Shown: piece by piece, positions 8,758 to 17,087 of the stretch
How the letters are laid out: the number at the start of each line of letters is the position of its first letter
How positions within the stretch are numbered: position 1 is the stretch's first letter
From: JAJRVM01 sp041752115
GTDB lineage: Bacteria; Planctomycetota; Planctomycetia; Pirellulales; Pirellulaceae
Length of the DNA stretch: 64,000 nucleotides
Assembly: GCA_041752115.1 (NCBI GenBank)
Contig: JBGSHS010000196.1
Span: 65,644-129,643 of the forward strand
Reading direction: 5' to 3'
The notes under the pieces: model-generated
Databases searched by the model: none
The model's input: only the letters and a program-made list of their open reading frames with translations
Told to the model about the DNA's origin: nothing
Position numbers and translations under genes: made by a program

Positions 8758-10569
8758 GTGGACCTGGACGGCGGAAGCCACTCTCATTATTCGGAGCTTC
8801 GAGTCGAAGTGTCGAAGGCCAGAACGTCGCACCAGATTTCTGCCGCTGACGGAGTTCTGGTCAGCATAGGCGGAGTGAGCTTTCTGGTTTGGGGATGGCT
8901 TGTTTGGATCAGCAAGAGTTTCGTCCACGGTGCGTCCACCCTCGATCGTCCGATCCCAGTTGTCGTGGCACTGCTTACGCTGCTCTTCCTGCTGCACTTG
9001 CTGGCCCTCTGGGTTTCGCTCCGATCGCGTGCCGAGTCGCTGGTGTGGTGGACGACACTGTCCTGTTCCGTGGTGTTTCGACTGCTGGCGGTCTTTTCTG
9101 AGCCAATCCAGGAACAGGATTTCTACAGGTATCTGTGGGACGGCCAGGCCGTCATGGCGGGCGTGAGCCCCTATCGATATAGCCCGCAGCAAGTACTACA
9201 GGCGACGAGCGGCGATCAAGCAGTACCCGACGATTTACTCCGGCTCGTTGCGATCCGTGACGCCAACCCGGCAGCCAGTGTAATTCTGTCACGGGTACAC
9301 TATTCTGAATTGCCGTCGATTTACCCACCCGTCAGCCAAGCTGTTTTTGCGGCGGTGACATGGACGACACCCCGGAACGCGCTGGTCGGATTTCGAATCA
9401 TTGTTCTGAAGATCTGGTTGGTTTGCTTTGACTTGGGTGTACTCTTGCTCGTGGCACACCTACTTCGGCACGCGGGACACCGTGTCGGCTGGGCGTTGGC
9501 CTGGGGCTGGAGTCCCTTAGTAATCAAGGAATTTGCCAATAGCGCCCACTTAGACGTCATCGCCGTGTTTTTTTGCACCTGTGCGGTGTATGCCATGTCA
9601 CGTGGCCTATTTTCACGCCAACGAGGTGTGGTACCGACAATATCATCCCGCCATTCCGACCTTTGGATGTTCTTGGGTGCCGCCAGCCTCGCGTTGGCTG
9701 TCGGAGCGAAGCTGTACCCAATCGTCCTCGCACCGCTCTTCGGTTTCACGGTACTGAAACGGTGTGGGGGCAAGGTCGCAGTACCGTCTCTTGCGATATT
9801 CGCGGTGCTCACACTGGCATTCTGCTGGCCCATGTGGAGCGGTTCGCAGCGTCCTGAAACCGATGAGCGACAGGTAAGCGATTCGGGGTCGATTGACGTC
9901 TCCCGGCAACCACCGCAGGAAAGTCTCCAAGTGTTCTTGACCAGTTGGAAGATGAATGACTTCGTGACCTTGATCTTGGAGTCGAATTTCGATCCGGGCG
10001 TTCGTGGTGCGGAGTACGTCGAGCCTTGGTTCGCGGTGTTGCCAAGAGCCTGGCGGCAATGCGTTGTCAACGGCTTAGCTTCCTGGACGGGTCTACCATT
10101 CGAGCAGGTACCATTCCTCCTTGCTCGGTCAGTTACGTTGCTGGTCTTTGTGTTCCTGGCTTTTTGGTGGGCAGTCCGATCTGCACGGGCACCAACACCG
10201 CAGAGCTGGCTCGGATATGTGTTTCTTACGGTCGCCTGGTTCGTCGTGTTGTCTCCGACGCTGAATCCCTGGTACTGGTGTTGGGCATTGCCGCTGGTAG
10301 CATTTACTCGCTGCAGAAGCTGGTTGCTTGTATCGGGTGCCCTTGTGCTTTACTACGCACGATTTTGGTTCATGTATGAGTGGCCAAACACTTCCGTGGC
10401 TGGCACACCCTATGTTGGCAGCACGTTTTTTGATTTTGTGATCGTCTGGCTGGAACACACGCCGTGGATGGCGGCATTGGCATTTGAGGCGTTATGGCGT
10501 CGGCGTCGGAATGATCGATGCACGGGCGCCACTATGCCTATCACGAACGTAGCGTCTGGTCGCAAGTAG
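8758..10569 (+). CDS. GT87/DUF2029-like membrane glycosyltransferase
   Basis: A 603-residue protein with about ten or more membrane helices. The signature EQDFYRYLWDGQAVMAG, then SPYRYSP, matches the conserved periplasmic loop of polyprenol-phosphate-sugar-dependent transferases (GT87/DUF2029 and related GT-C enzymes), which move a sugar from a lipid carrier on the outer face of the membrane. PSIYPPVSQAVF is also typical. The GTG start has GAGGA ~7 bases upstream. The sugar and acceptor are unknown. Its 3' end overlaps that of the convergent phosphatase gene by 29 bases. Confidence 0.75.
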   Translation: MDLDGGSHSHYSELRVEVSKARTSHQISAADGVLVSIGGVSFLVWGWLVWISKSFVHGASTLDRPIPVVVALLTLLFLLHLLALWVSLRSRAESLVWWTTLSCSVVFRLLAVFSEPIQEQDFYRYLWDGQAVMAGVSPYRYSPQQVLQATSGDQAVPDDLLRLVAIRDANPAASVILSRVHYSELPSIYPPVSQAVFAAVTWTTPRNALVGFRIIVLKIWLVCFDLGVLLLVAHLLRHAGHRVGWALAWGWSPLVIKEFANSAHLDVIAVFFCTCAVYAMSRGLFSRQRGVVPTISSRHSDLWMFLGAASLALAVGAKLYPIVLAPLFGFTVLKRCGGKVAVPSLAIFAVLTLAFCWPMWSGSQRPETDERQVSDSGSIDVSRQPPQESLQVFLTSWKMNDFVTLILESNFDPGVRGAEYVEPWFAVLPRAWRQCVVNGLASWTGLPFEQVPFLLARSVTLLVFVFLAFWWAVRSARAPTPQSWLGYVFLTVAWFVVLSPTLNPWYWCWALPLVAFTRCRSWLLVSGALVLYYARFWFMYEWPNTSVAGTPYVGSTFFDFVIVWLEHTPWMAALAFEALWRRRRNDRCTGATMPITNVASGRK

Positions 10570-11392
10570 TTGGTCTCATTTCGGCAACAACGAGCGTCTG
10601 GTCGTCGGTATTCGGTCCGTGTTGGAAATCACGAATAGCCTGCAAGAGATGATCGGCCACAGAAAATACGTCGTCACGACGCGTAGCTTGAGCCATGGAT
10701 ACAAACCCCCGCATGCCCAGTTGACGATCTTCTGCGTCAACTACTTCAAAGAGACCGTCCGTATAGAATAGCAGACGGTCCCCTGGGCAGAAGTGAACTG
10801 AATCTTGGCACGAGTCACCTGCGTTAGGTATCTCAAGCCCTACGAGCGGATTCTGACTCTGCAACCGTTCAGTCCGGCCCGTCCCAGCGCGAAGAAGGAG
10901 TGGGCTTGGATGGCCAGCCCCACTCCACGTCACTTCGCCACCATCCAAGTCAATTCGCGCGGCCACGAAACTGAGGAACAGTCCCGAATTGCTGAAGTGC
11001 TCGAGCATGAACCGCTGCAGCGAGTCCACGATGTCCTTGGGATCTCGCCGATACATGATCTCGTAACGGACTTCACTGCTGATGCGTGTCGCCAGCAGGG
11101 CCGGTCCCACACCGTGCCCCGTCACATCGCACATGGTAATGTAGCAGGTGTTACGATCGGGAAACCGCACTTGGCAGTAGTCACCCCCTACGTCATCCAC
11201 TGGAATGTACCTCACATCGACCCATATCCGATCGTGCCGAATGGGCTGAGGAAGAAGGGTACGGTGAATCTCGGCCGCGAGCGAAAGGCGTTCACGATGT
11301 CGGGCTCGCAGCTTTTCGACCTGCCGCTGCAATTCCGCGCATTTTCGGCGCAAATCCTCGATTTCTGCCTCAGCGGACAGCGTGCAATTCAT
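10541..11392 (-). CDS. PP2C/SpoIIE-family (RsbU-like) phosphatase
   Basis: 283 residues from the ATG at 11392, chosen because AAGGA lies ~8 bases upstream; the frame extends further back without support. Residues ~5-45 form a coiled coil (EIEDLRRKCAELQRQVEKL), followed by a SpoIIE/PP2C domain: DVGGDYCQ, CDVTGHGVGPALLA, YTDGLFE and DDQTLVV supply the metal-binding aspartates. Such enzymes dephosphorylate STAS antagonists, so the STAS protein at 4405-4767 is a candidate substrate. No sensor domain beyond the coiled coil is visible. Confidence 0.85.
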   Translation of the reverse strand: MNCTLSAEAEIEDLRRKCAELQRQVEKLRARHRERLSLAAEIHRTLLPQPIRHDRIWVDVRYIPVDDVGGDYCQVRFPDRNTCYITMCDVTGHGVGPALLATRISSEVRYEIMYRRDPKDIVDSLQRFMLEHFSNSGLFLSFVAARIDLDGGEVTWSGAGHPSPLLLRAGTGRTERLQSQNPLVGLEIPNAGDSCQDSVHFCPGDRLLFYTDGLFEVVDAEDRQLGMRGFVSMAQATRRDDVFSVADHLLQAIRDFQHGPNTDDQTLVVAEMRPTTCDQTLRS

Positions 11393-12012
11393 ATGAAATT
11401 TCCTTAACTGAGGTGGAATGAGCCGTCTTACCCCGCACCTGCTCCCCGGCTCACCGTCTCGGCAAATCAGTCTTAAGTTCGCGGTCGCCGGCCCGGCGGT
11501 CGAAACCGCACGCCGGCTATCCCGCAAGGTACTTGCTCGCACGATGCATTATGCACGTCTAAATCTTCAGAATCTGTGAGTTGTCACACACAGCCCAGCC
11601 CCTGGTTGGGTCGCTCATCGTGCGCCACCTCCCCCAAACATACGCGAGGTGCGCCGTAGCGATGCTACCGCTAAACAGGTCGACCATACGTCTCGCAGAG
11701 CCCCCACATTTCGCCCAGCTTGCGGTCAAGTGCGTGCGTGTATGGAGTGAAGTCCTACTTGACGAGCCCCCCGTCTTCTATCTGTTCGCACCCATTGGCT
11801 ATGCCTCGACACCGTAGATCAATGGTCGCCCCCGCCGCCAGGACATCAACGACCCCATCCCGAACTTCTGTAACTTGCTCCGCCAGCCACTTGCTTGCGC
11901 AGCGTCGGGCAGGTTACTCTTCGAAGGGAGTTCGAGCAAACGTTTCACAGCAAATCCAGGACTAGTCCGCCTGCACTGAGATTGGCCATCCTTGGTAGTG
12001 CGAGGGAATAAC
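11393..12012. other. Gene-free stretch
   Basis: About 620 bases with only short overlapping ORFs in conflicting frames. It should contain the phosphatase promoter. No repeat, mobile element or RNA gene recognised. Confidence 0.35.
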
Positions 12013-12489
12013 GTGACGGACGAAGAACTTGAACTCCTGTTCGGCGGAATGCCGGGCCCGCCATTTGGCCTCGATATTCCCACCCGGACAGCATCGTTTC
12101 GACTGTATCTCCATATGGTGACCCAGCCGGTATGGGAGGCCGCGATCGCACGCATTGTGAGTGCACTTGAATCGCGTGATCTGACGACCGATGATCGATT
12201 CTCAATCGCCACGTCCCACCTCCTCATGCTTCAGACGCAGCTGTCATGCTGTGGCAGCGTCGCCCAAGTTCCGGGTGACATCGTTGTGGTGGACGCTGAG
12301 CTTGAAGTGATGGACGACCCGAACTCCGCGATCTATCTCGAGATCGCTAGCCGGACCACGGATCTGCTCTACCCAAGCGGCGTGCTCAACGTTACTGATC
12401 GTGAGGCCATCCGCGATGCGTTTGCGACGGTGTTCTGCCGAGCAATTCTCCAGTATGGGACGCTTCCACGTCTTGTCACGTTTTCATGA
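12013..12489 (+). CDS. Hypothetical protein
   Basis: 158 residues from a GTG at 12013, chosen because GAGGG lies ~6 bases before it; the frame is open from a TTG at 11992. An acidic N-terminus (TDEELELLFGG) is followed by a mixed helix/strand protein. I recognise no family. It stands alone on the plus strand. Confidence 0.5.
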   Translation: MTDEELELLFGGMPGPPFGLDIPTRTASFRLYLHMVTQPVWEAAIARIVSALESRDLTTDDRFSIATSHLLMLQTQLSCCGSVAQVPGDIVVVDAELEVMDDPNSAIYLEIASRTTDLLYPSGVLNVTDREAIRDAFATVFCRAILQYGTLPRLVTFS

Positions 12490-12659
12490 CTGGGGTTGCG
12501 ACTGCGACGTACGCCATCGACTGGACAAACTGGTACCGTTGGGTTTTCGGAGCCATGGCTCGGATGCCTCGATACCAGTGTGAGTTATCCGCTGTGAAAA
12601 CTCTTCATGGTGATGCGCCCTTCCCGGCCAAAAAGAAAAGTTGAGTAAGAATCGGGATC

Positions 12660-12825
12660 GGTGTACCGTGCCCATTGCCCGGTGAAATGGAGGTGGGCTC
12701 TGCTGGGGAGCAACCCACCAAGCGATAGCCGGGCCGAAGGGTGCGTCGATGCGCCGAGAGATGTTTGGTCTCTCCCGTTCCCGGGCAGCTAGTTCGCTGC
12801 TCCGGGAACGGCCATTTCTTGTGCG
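12660..12825 (+). ncRNA. Strongly folded intergenic segment, candidate structured RNA
   Basis: Several nested or adjacent stems lie in a stretch without a credible gene. GCCCGG (12677-12682) pairs with CCGGGC (12729-12734); inside it GGTGGG (12692-12697) pairs with CCCACC (12714-12719), enclosing a CTC/GAG tip. Then come a small hairpin with G-U pairs (12740-12755), a GAGAGA/TCTCTC hairpin (12756-12774) and a long stem 12775-12789 with 12796-12811, broken by one bulged base and followed by TTTCTT, which could be a weak terminator. It is not tRNA, tmRNA, RNase P or SRP RNA by sequence. Strand is assumed from the terminator-like end. Confidence 0.5.
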
Positions 12826-13144
12826 AAAACAAGGTCTTTGGTGATTTGCTTTTCACCCCTCAAGGTTCCCGGCTTTGGCGATTGTGCCGAGTAACAATCG
12901 CCCCCTCACGTGCCAACTACGTGATGGGCCGACTCGAGCTAGGTAACACATACCCACTAGCCGAGCATAACGCTATTCAAAGTGGCTCTTTCAAAATCAA
13001 AGCACGGGTAGATGCAGTTCCCCCGGTACTCGTTGGATGTACACGGCCTGCGGCCGAGCGTCCGCCGAGGACCGGTGGTGCAAAACGGTTACTCTGTAAG
13101 GTTATGTTCTTCAACAACTACTTACACTCGGAAAGGACGTTACC

Positions 13145-14173
13145 ATGACCCATCTCATGCGCGCTTCACGCGAGCTATTCCGGCGTACGCCGGATGAGAC
13201 GTTTCCCACGATGGAGATCTTCCGCCAACACTTCGGTTGGCAGAAGGAGCAATCCGCCGAGGAATGGCGGCCACCACGGACGCTTGCCACTCGGCCCGGC
13301 GCCGGCGGACGACTCATTCTCGACGCCGGCGACGATGGGGCTTACGAGATGAACGACTGGAGTTTCGGCCAGTTATGTCGACTCTCGGGAGTCGCCAAGG
13401 ATACAGTGAATCGCCTCTCGCCTGATACGGCGGCTCGCGTATTCACGGAAACCTTGCCGCAAGGCCAGAAACCCCTGCAGTTGTTCACGCTCGGCGGGCA
13501 ACTTCGTTCGATCCACGCGGCCAGCTACACCCGGCTACACAACGCCGATCTGCTGGACCTGGTCGCCGACGTCGCAACCGACTTCGAGCCACCTCCGGCG
13601 GGCTTCAATGGAGCCACTGGCCTCTACGGTGGCGAACAGGATATGTTCTGCTTCCTCATCGACCCGGCTGGTTGGGTTGAGATCGACGGTGAACCATTTC
13701 TTCCCGGTTTCTTCTTGTGGAATTCGGAGGTTGGTTGCCGCTCAGTTGGTATCGAGACGTTTTGGTGGCAGTCGCTTTGTCGCAACCACATCGTTTGGGA
13801 CGCCGTCGAAGTCGTGGAATTCTCCCGTAAACATACGGCCAACGTGCACGAAGCCCTGAGCGAAATCCGCCGGGCCATCGAGACGCTGGTGTGCAAGCGG
13901 GATGAACGCCGCGATGGTTTCGTGAAAGTTGTTCAACACGCCATGCAAACCAAACTCGGCGACGACGCTGAGGAGGTCCAGAAGGTGCTGAGCGAACACG
14001 GTGTGACGCGCGGCCTCGCCAAACAGGCCATCACCATGGCTCAAGACAACGGCCGCTTCACCATCTTCGCGATGGTCGATGCGCTGACGCGTATCGCCGG
14101 AACGCTGGCCAACGCCGGAGAGCGGCTCACGATCGATCAGAAAGCGGCCGACATCTTAGCGTTAGCCGTTTAG
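13145..14173 (+). CDS. DUF932 (phage/plasmid-like) protein
   Basis: A 342-residue protein of the DUF932/TIGR03299 type, found mostly on plasmids, phages and islands and of unsettled function. Typical features are FGQLCRLSGVAKDTVNRL near residue 75-92, a mid-protein DLLDLVADV with a domain of alternating strands, and a helical C-terminus. AAAGG lies ~10 bases before the ATG. Its presence is one of the first signs that the DNA from about 12.6 kb rightwards is mobile. It may have its own promoter after the folded segment upstream. Confidence 0.8.
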   Translation: MTHLMRASRELFRRTPDETFPTMEIFRQHFGWQKEQSAEEWRPPRTLATRPGAGGRLILDAGDDGAYEMNDWSFGQLCRLSGVAKDTVNRLSPDTAARVFTETLPQGQKPLQLFTLGGQLRSIHAASYTRLHNADLLDLVADVATDFEPPPAGFNGATGLYGGEQDMFCFLIDPAGWVEIDGEPFLPGFFLWNSEVGCRSVGIETFWWQSLCRNHIVWDAVEVVEFSRKHTANVHEALSEIRRAIETLVCKRDERRDGFVKVVQHAMQTKLGDDAEEVQKVLSEHGVTRGLAKQAITMAQDNGRFTIFAMVDALTRIAGTLANAGERLTIDQKAADILALAV

Positions 14174-14266
14174 TCTGTTGCGAAACGACCGTCGATTGCC
14201 GGGGTGAAATGTTCCCCCGGCGCGTTCGTTTCTTGACTTCCCTGTTGCGAAAGGAGGGCACTACCC

Positions 14267-14557
14267 ATGCCCAAGACGAAAGAGAGAGCGAAACCCGTGC
14301 ACGAGATCCGGTTGGGCCGAATCAAGGCCGCGATCTGGGAGAACGAAACCCAGAATGGCACGATGCACAACGTCACCCTTGGTCGGCTGTACCGCGAAGA
14401 TGGGCAATGGAAAGACTCCACCAGCTTCGGCCGCGACGACCTCCCCTTGGTCGCCAAGGTAGCGGACATGGTCCACTCGTGGATCTTTGAGCAGAGCCAG
14501 GAACACAATGGCTCCGCCCGACGCGACCAGAATGGATCGACGGACGACGAGTTCTGA
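14267..14557 (+). CDS. Small conserved protein, paralogue of the gene at 56778
   Basis: A 96-residue protein. Its core (IKAAIWENETQNGTMHNVT, later WKDSTSFGRDDLPLVAKVAD) is clearly related to the 87-residue product of 56778-57041 at the far side of the island, with matching W, DS.SF, DLP and WI positions. GAAAGGAGG lies ~14 bases before the ATG. I know similar small proteins from Planctomycetes near DUF932 genes but no function. The basic N-terminus and compact beta-rich core would suit a nucleic-acid-binding protein, which is a guess. Confidence 0.65.
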   Translation: MPKTKERAKPVHEIRLGRIKAAIWENETQNGTMHNVTLGRLYREDGQWKDSTSFGRDDLPLVAKVADMVHSWIFEQSQEHNGSARRDQNGSTDDEF

Positions 14558-14887
14558 CAAAGGTTTCCAGAGGCCAAATATGCACCACCGGCCTCTTCCT
14601 TTGCACGTTCGCGCGCAGACAGCCCATCGGTACAAGCTGTCGGAAAGCGTTAGCTTTCCGCGTGACTGCGAGTGAACGTGGCCCGTACCTCCCGATCGAA
14701 GTGTGCTCCGGCTTTGGCGAAACGGCCCTGCCACGGGGTCGGCTTCGCGAGATGCCGGTGGTGTCAACGGTTCGTGAAGAGGTTGTTCACTAATGCGAAG
14801 CGGAGTCCCAGCCATGGGCTCCCAACCGCTGTCGGCTGCATATCGCAGCATTACCCTCCCCCGAGAGAGAAGAAAGGAGAGTTGTCC

Positions 14888-15328
14888 ATGAAATCGATTC
14901 GCTGTTGGGATGACCTGTCCAAGCATGGTATCATCCCGTTGACGGGAGAAGCCTGCGGCCTGTCATATCGTATCCTGTGCGATGTGACCGCCACGGGGAA
15001 GAAAACGTTGGAAAAGGCATTGAGCGTCGCCCAATTGACGCTTCACGAAAACTGGAATCACGGCACTGCCGATGATCCACACGTCGGTTCCGTCATGCTG
15101 CCTCCCGATCTGCTGTCCTTCATCGGCGTCTTCGCCCTACTGGAGGACGGCTGCCGCGAAGTCTGGCTGACCAAGGGCCAAACGGTCATCGGCATGGAGG
15201 CCGAAGACTCGCCCGATCAGGTGGAGGCATTCCAACGTTTCCACGCCAAGGATCTGGTGAGACGCTTTGGCTACGCCGGCACTGCCGGGGACCGCAATCA
15301 GCACATGATGACCGGCCGGGTCGTCTGA
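14888..15328 (+). CDS. Hypothetical protein
   Basis: 146 residues from the ATG at 14888, chosen because AAAGGAGAG lies ~8 bases upstream; the longer frame from 14672 is not supported. The protein is mixed helix and strand, with LPPDLLSFIGVFALLEDG in the middle. No family recognised. It follows the DUF932 and small-protein genes on the same strand and may belong with them. Confidence 0.55.
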   Translation: MKSIRCWDDLSKHGIIPLTGEACGLSYRILCDVTATGKKTLEKALSVAQLTLHENWNHGTADDPHVGSVMLPPDLLSFIGVFALLEDGCREVWLTKGQTVIGMEAEDSPDQVEAFQRFHAKDLVRRFGYAGTAGDRNQHMMTGRVV

Positions 15329-15620
15329 TGGAAAACGCTGTCGGCCGCGGGAGCGTGCTGGGCCCAGACGGCGATCGGTATTCAACTTGTTCTCAATGAG
15401 GTTCCATGCACCACCGGCACCTCATCCACACTTGACGTACAACGATCATCGCAACGACACACCAATCTCGTAACCAAAGTAACAAGGCTGTCTCGACGCC
15501 GATGGACGTGACGCTTCATTCAACGAACGACACGCGCACTTCACACGGGCACGCACCGAAAGCAACATAATCGTGCAGGAACGATATCGCATGACGCGGA
15601 CAAGCTGTGCTGCTGCCACG

Positions 15621-16574
15621 CTACAACCACACGATGCCCGCATCGTCTGCTTCAATGGTGGCGCGGTCCGCAGGGAGCAAATGCGACGGGTAAAGCAGGA
15701 ACCGAAATTGTTCGATGAGTCCCTGGTGCCGCAAGGTGCATTGCAGAGTCTTTATCAGCCGCGTGACATACGCCGACCAGTGCGATCGTTTCCGGATGCG
15801 ATTCAAAGCGTCAGCCTCTTCCTTGAACCCGGCTAGCCGCAAAGATTCAGCGGTGTCCCTCAGTCCACCCCCACGCGGGTTCACTGCTTCCGCGAAGATT
15901 TCCTCGGCACCGCAGTCCTTCACAAACGTGACAAGCTCATCGATTTGCTCGGGACTGTCGGCAATGCCCGGCATCAGCGGGCAGAGCATACCGTAGGTTC
16001 GCAAGCCCAAATCGTGCGCTTGGCGTAAGGCGGCCATACGCTCTGAAACGGAAGACGCCAACGGTTCGACGATGGAGAGTGCGCTTTCACTACCCGCGGA
16101 ACCTGTCAAACTCAATCCCACCAGCACACGGTCCCGGTGTTTCTGGATTAGATCGTAGTCCCGCGTCACCGCAACATTCTTGGTCAGAACCCGCACGGTC
16201 CATCCGGATTGGTCGAGGATCGCCGTCAGACATCGCCGGCCCACACTGAATTGCTGAGCGCCGGGGCACCACGCATCTACGGTCGTGCACAGTTGGACCA
16301 TGCCGCGATTTCGTCGCCGAGCGGCGTCTAGAGCGACCTTCTCAGGGATGTCCGGGTCAACGATGCAGTACCCGTGCTTAAACGGGCTCTCACCAGCCTC
16401 CCGGAATCCGGCATGGCAACGCAACAGGGCACCGCTCGAACAGTAGGTACAGCCGTGCCCGCACTTCACTCCCACGTTGACAGCGAACTGCGCCAGTTTC
16501 TTCCTGGCGAACTCCGGCGTCGGTCGAATGCCGTCGCGGAGCGGATATTGGTGAACTCGGAGGGGGGTGCTCAT
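15621..16574 (-). CDS. Radical SAM protein, spore-photolyase-like
   Basis: 317 residues from the ATG at 16574; an in-frame start at 16613 is less likely. The cluster-binding motif CGHGCTYC (Cys-x3-Cys-x2-Cys) lies near residue 38, so it should bind a [4Fe-4S] cluster and cleave S-adenosylmethionine. LTKNVAVTRDYDL and GLSLTG and the following layout resemble the SPL/Rv2578c-type radical SAM group. The substrate is unknown. It lies on the minus strand between the DUF932 cluster and the defence operon. Confidence 0.75.
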   Translation of the reverse strand: MSTPLRVHQYPLRDGIRPTPEFARKKLAQFAVNVGVKCGHGCTYCSSGALLRCHAGFREAGESPFKHGYCIVDPDIPEKVALDAARRRNRGMVQLCTTVDAWCPGAQQFSVGRRCLTAILDQSGWTVRVLTKNVAVTRDYDLIQKHRDRVLVGLSLTGSAGSESALSIVEPLASSVSERMAALRQAHDLGLRTYGMLCPLMPGIADSPEQIDELVTFVKDCGAEEIFAEAVNPRGGGLRDTAESLRLAGFKEEADALNRIRKRSHWSAYVTRLIKTLQCTLRHQGLIEQFRFLLYPSHLLPADRATIEADDAGIVWL

Positions 16575-16597
16575 GATCAGGAGTTCTCGCAGTCCAA

Positions 16598-16907
16598 CTA
16601 TACATCCAAGCATGCGACGACTACGTACATTTTAACTGATTCGGCTGGACTGGCAGTATAGCCCCGCCGCTCCGCTTCCACACAACTCATGGGGATCGTG
16701 GACTTGGTGTGCGAGGCGATTAGGACACTGGTGTTCAGAGTCCGGTTCTGCTTGGCACCGATTAGTTGCTCCCCTTCGAGGAACAGCACGGGACGGTCGC
16801 CAACGTTCACTGTCGGCCAGAAGATTCATCGGATTGGATTTCCCCGCCCTCTCAACCTGCCGGAGTCCAGTGCCACGGAATCTTTGGAGCCTGGATACAT
16901 CGACCAT
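16598..16907 (-). pseudogene. Remnant resembling an ARPP-1-type domain protein
   Basis: The minus strand encodes VNVGDRPVLFLEGEQL, then GAKQNRTLNTSVLI and IPMSCVE, which reads like the core of the ARPP-1 family domain (GE-L-GAKQNR-LN and IPVSC-E). The N-terminal part appears in another frame and the C-terminal part is missing, so this looks like a frameshifted, truncated remnant. The match rests on memory of the domain. Confidence 0.4.
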
Positions 16908-17087
16908 TGCTGGATCGCCACCTCAATGGCATCACGTGAACGAGAACGAGATTGGCGTCCGCACACTCAACGTGGATTCCAATTCCGCCCGCAACCGACA
17001 CCGCTGAGTATCGAGTCTTCCAGGGTGAAAAGGTCTGTACTAGTTTACCTGCCATGCGACTTTCGATTTCAGCGGTTGCAGGCTCGC

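Noticed and set aside
10805..11407. A 200-codon plus-strand frame over the phosphatase
   Set aside because: The minus strand carries complete PP2C motifs; the plus frame has none.
11799..12227. Minus-strand frame of 142 codons
   Set aside because: Antisense to the better-supported frame at 12013-12489, with Ser-run low complexity.
12741..13148. A 135-codon frame over the folded segment
   Set aside because: It runs through the stems and has no recognised similarity; the folding signal is stronger than the coding signal.
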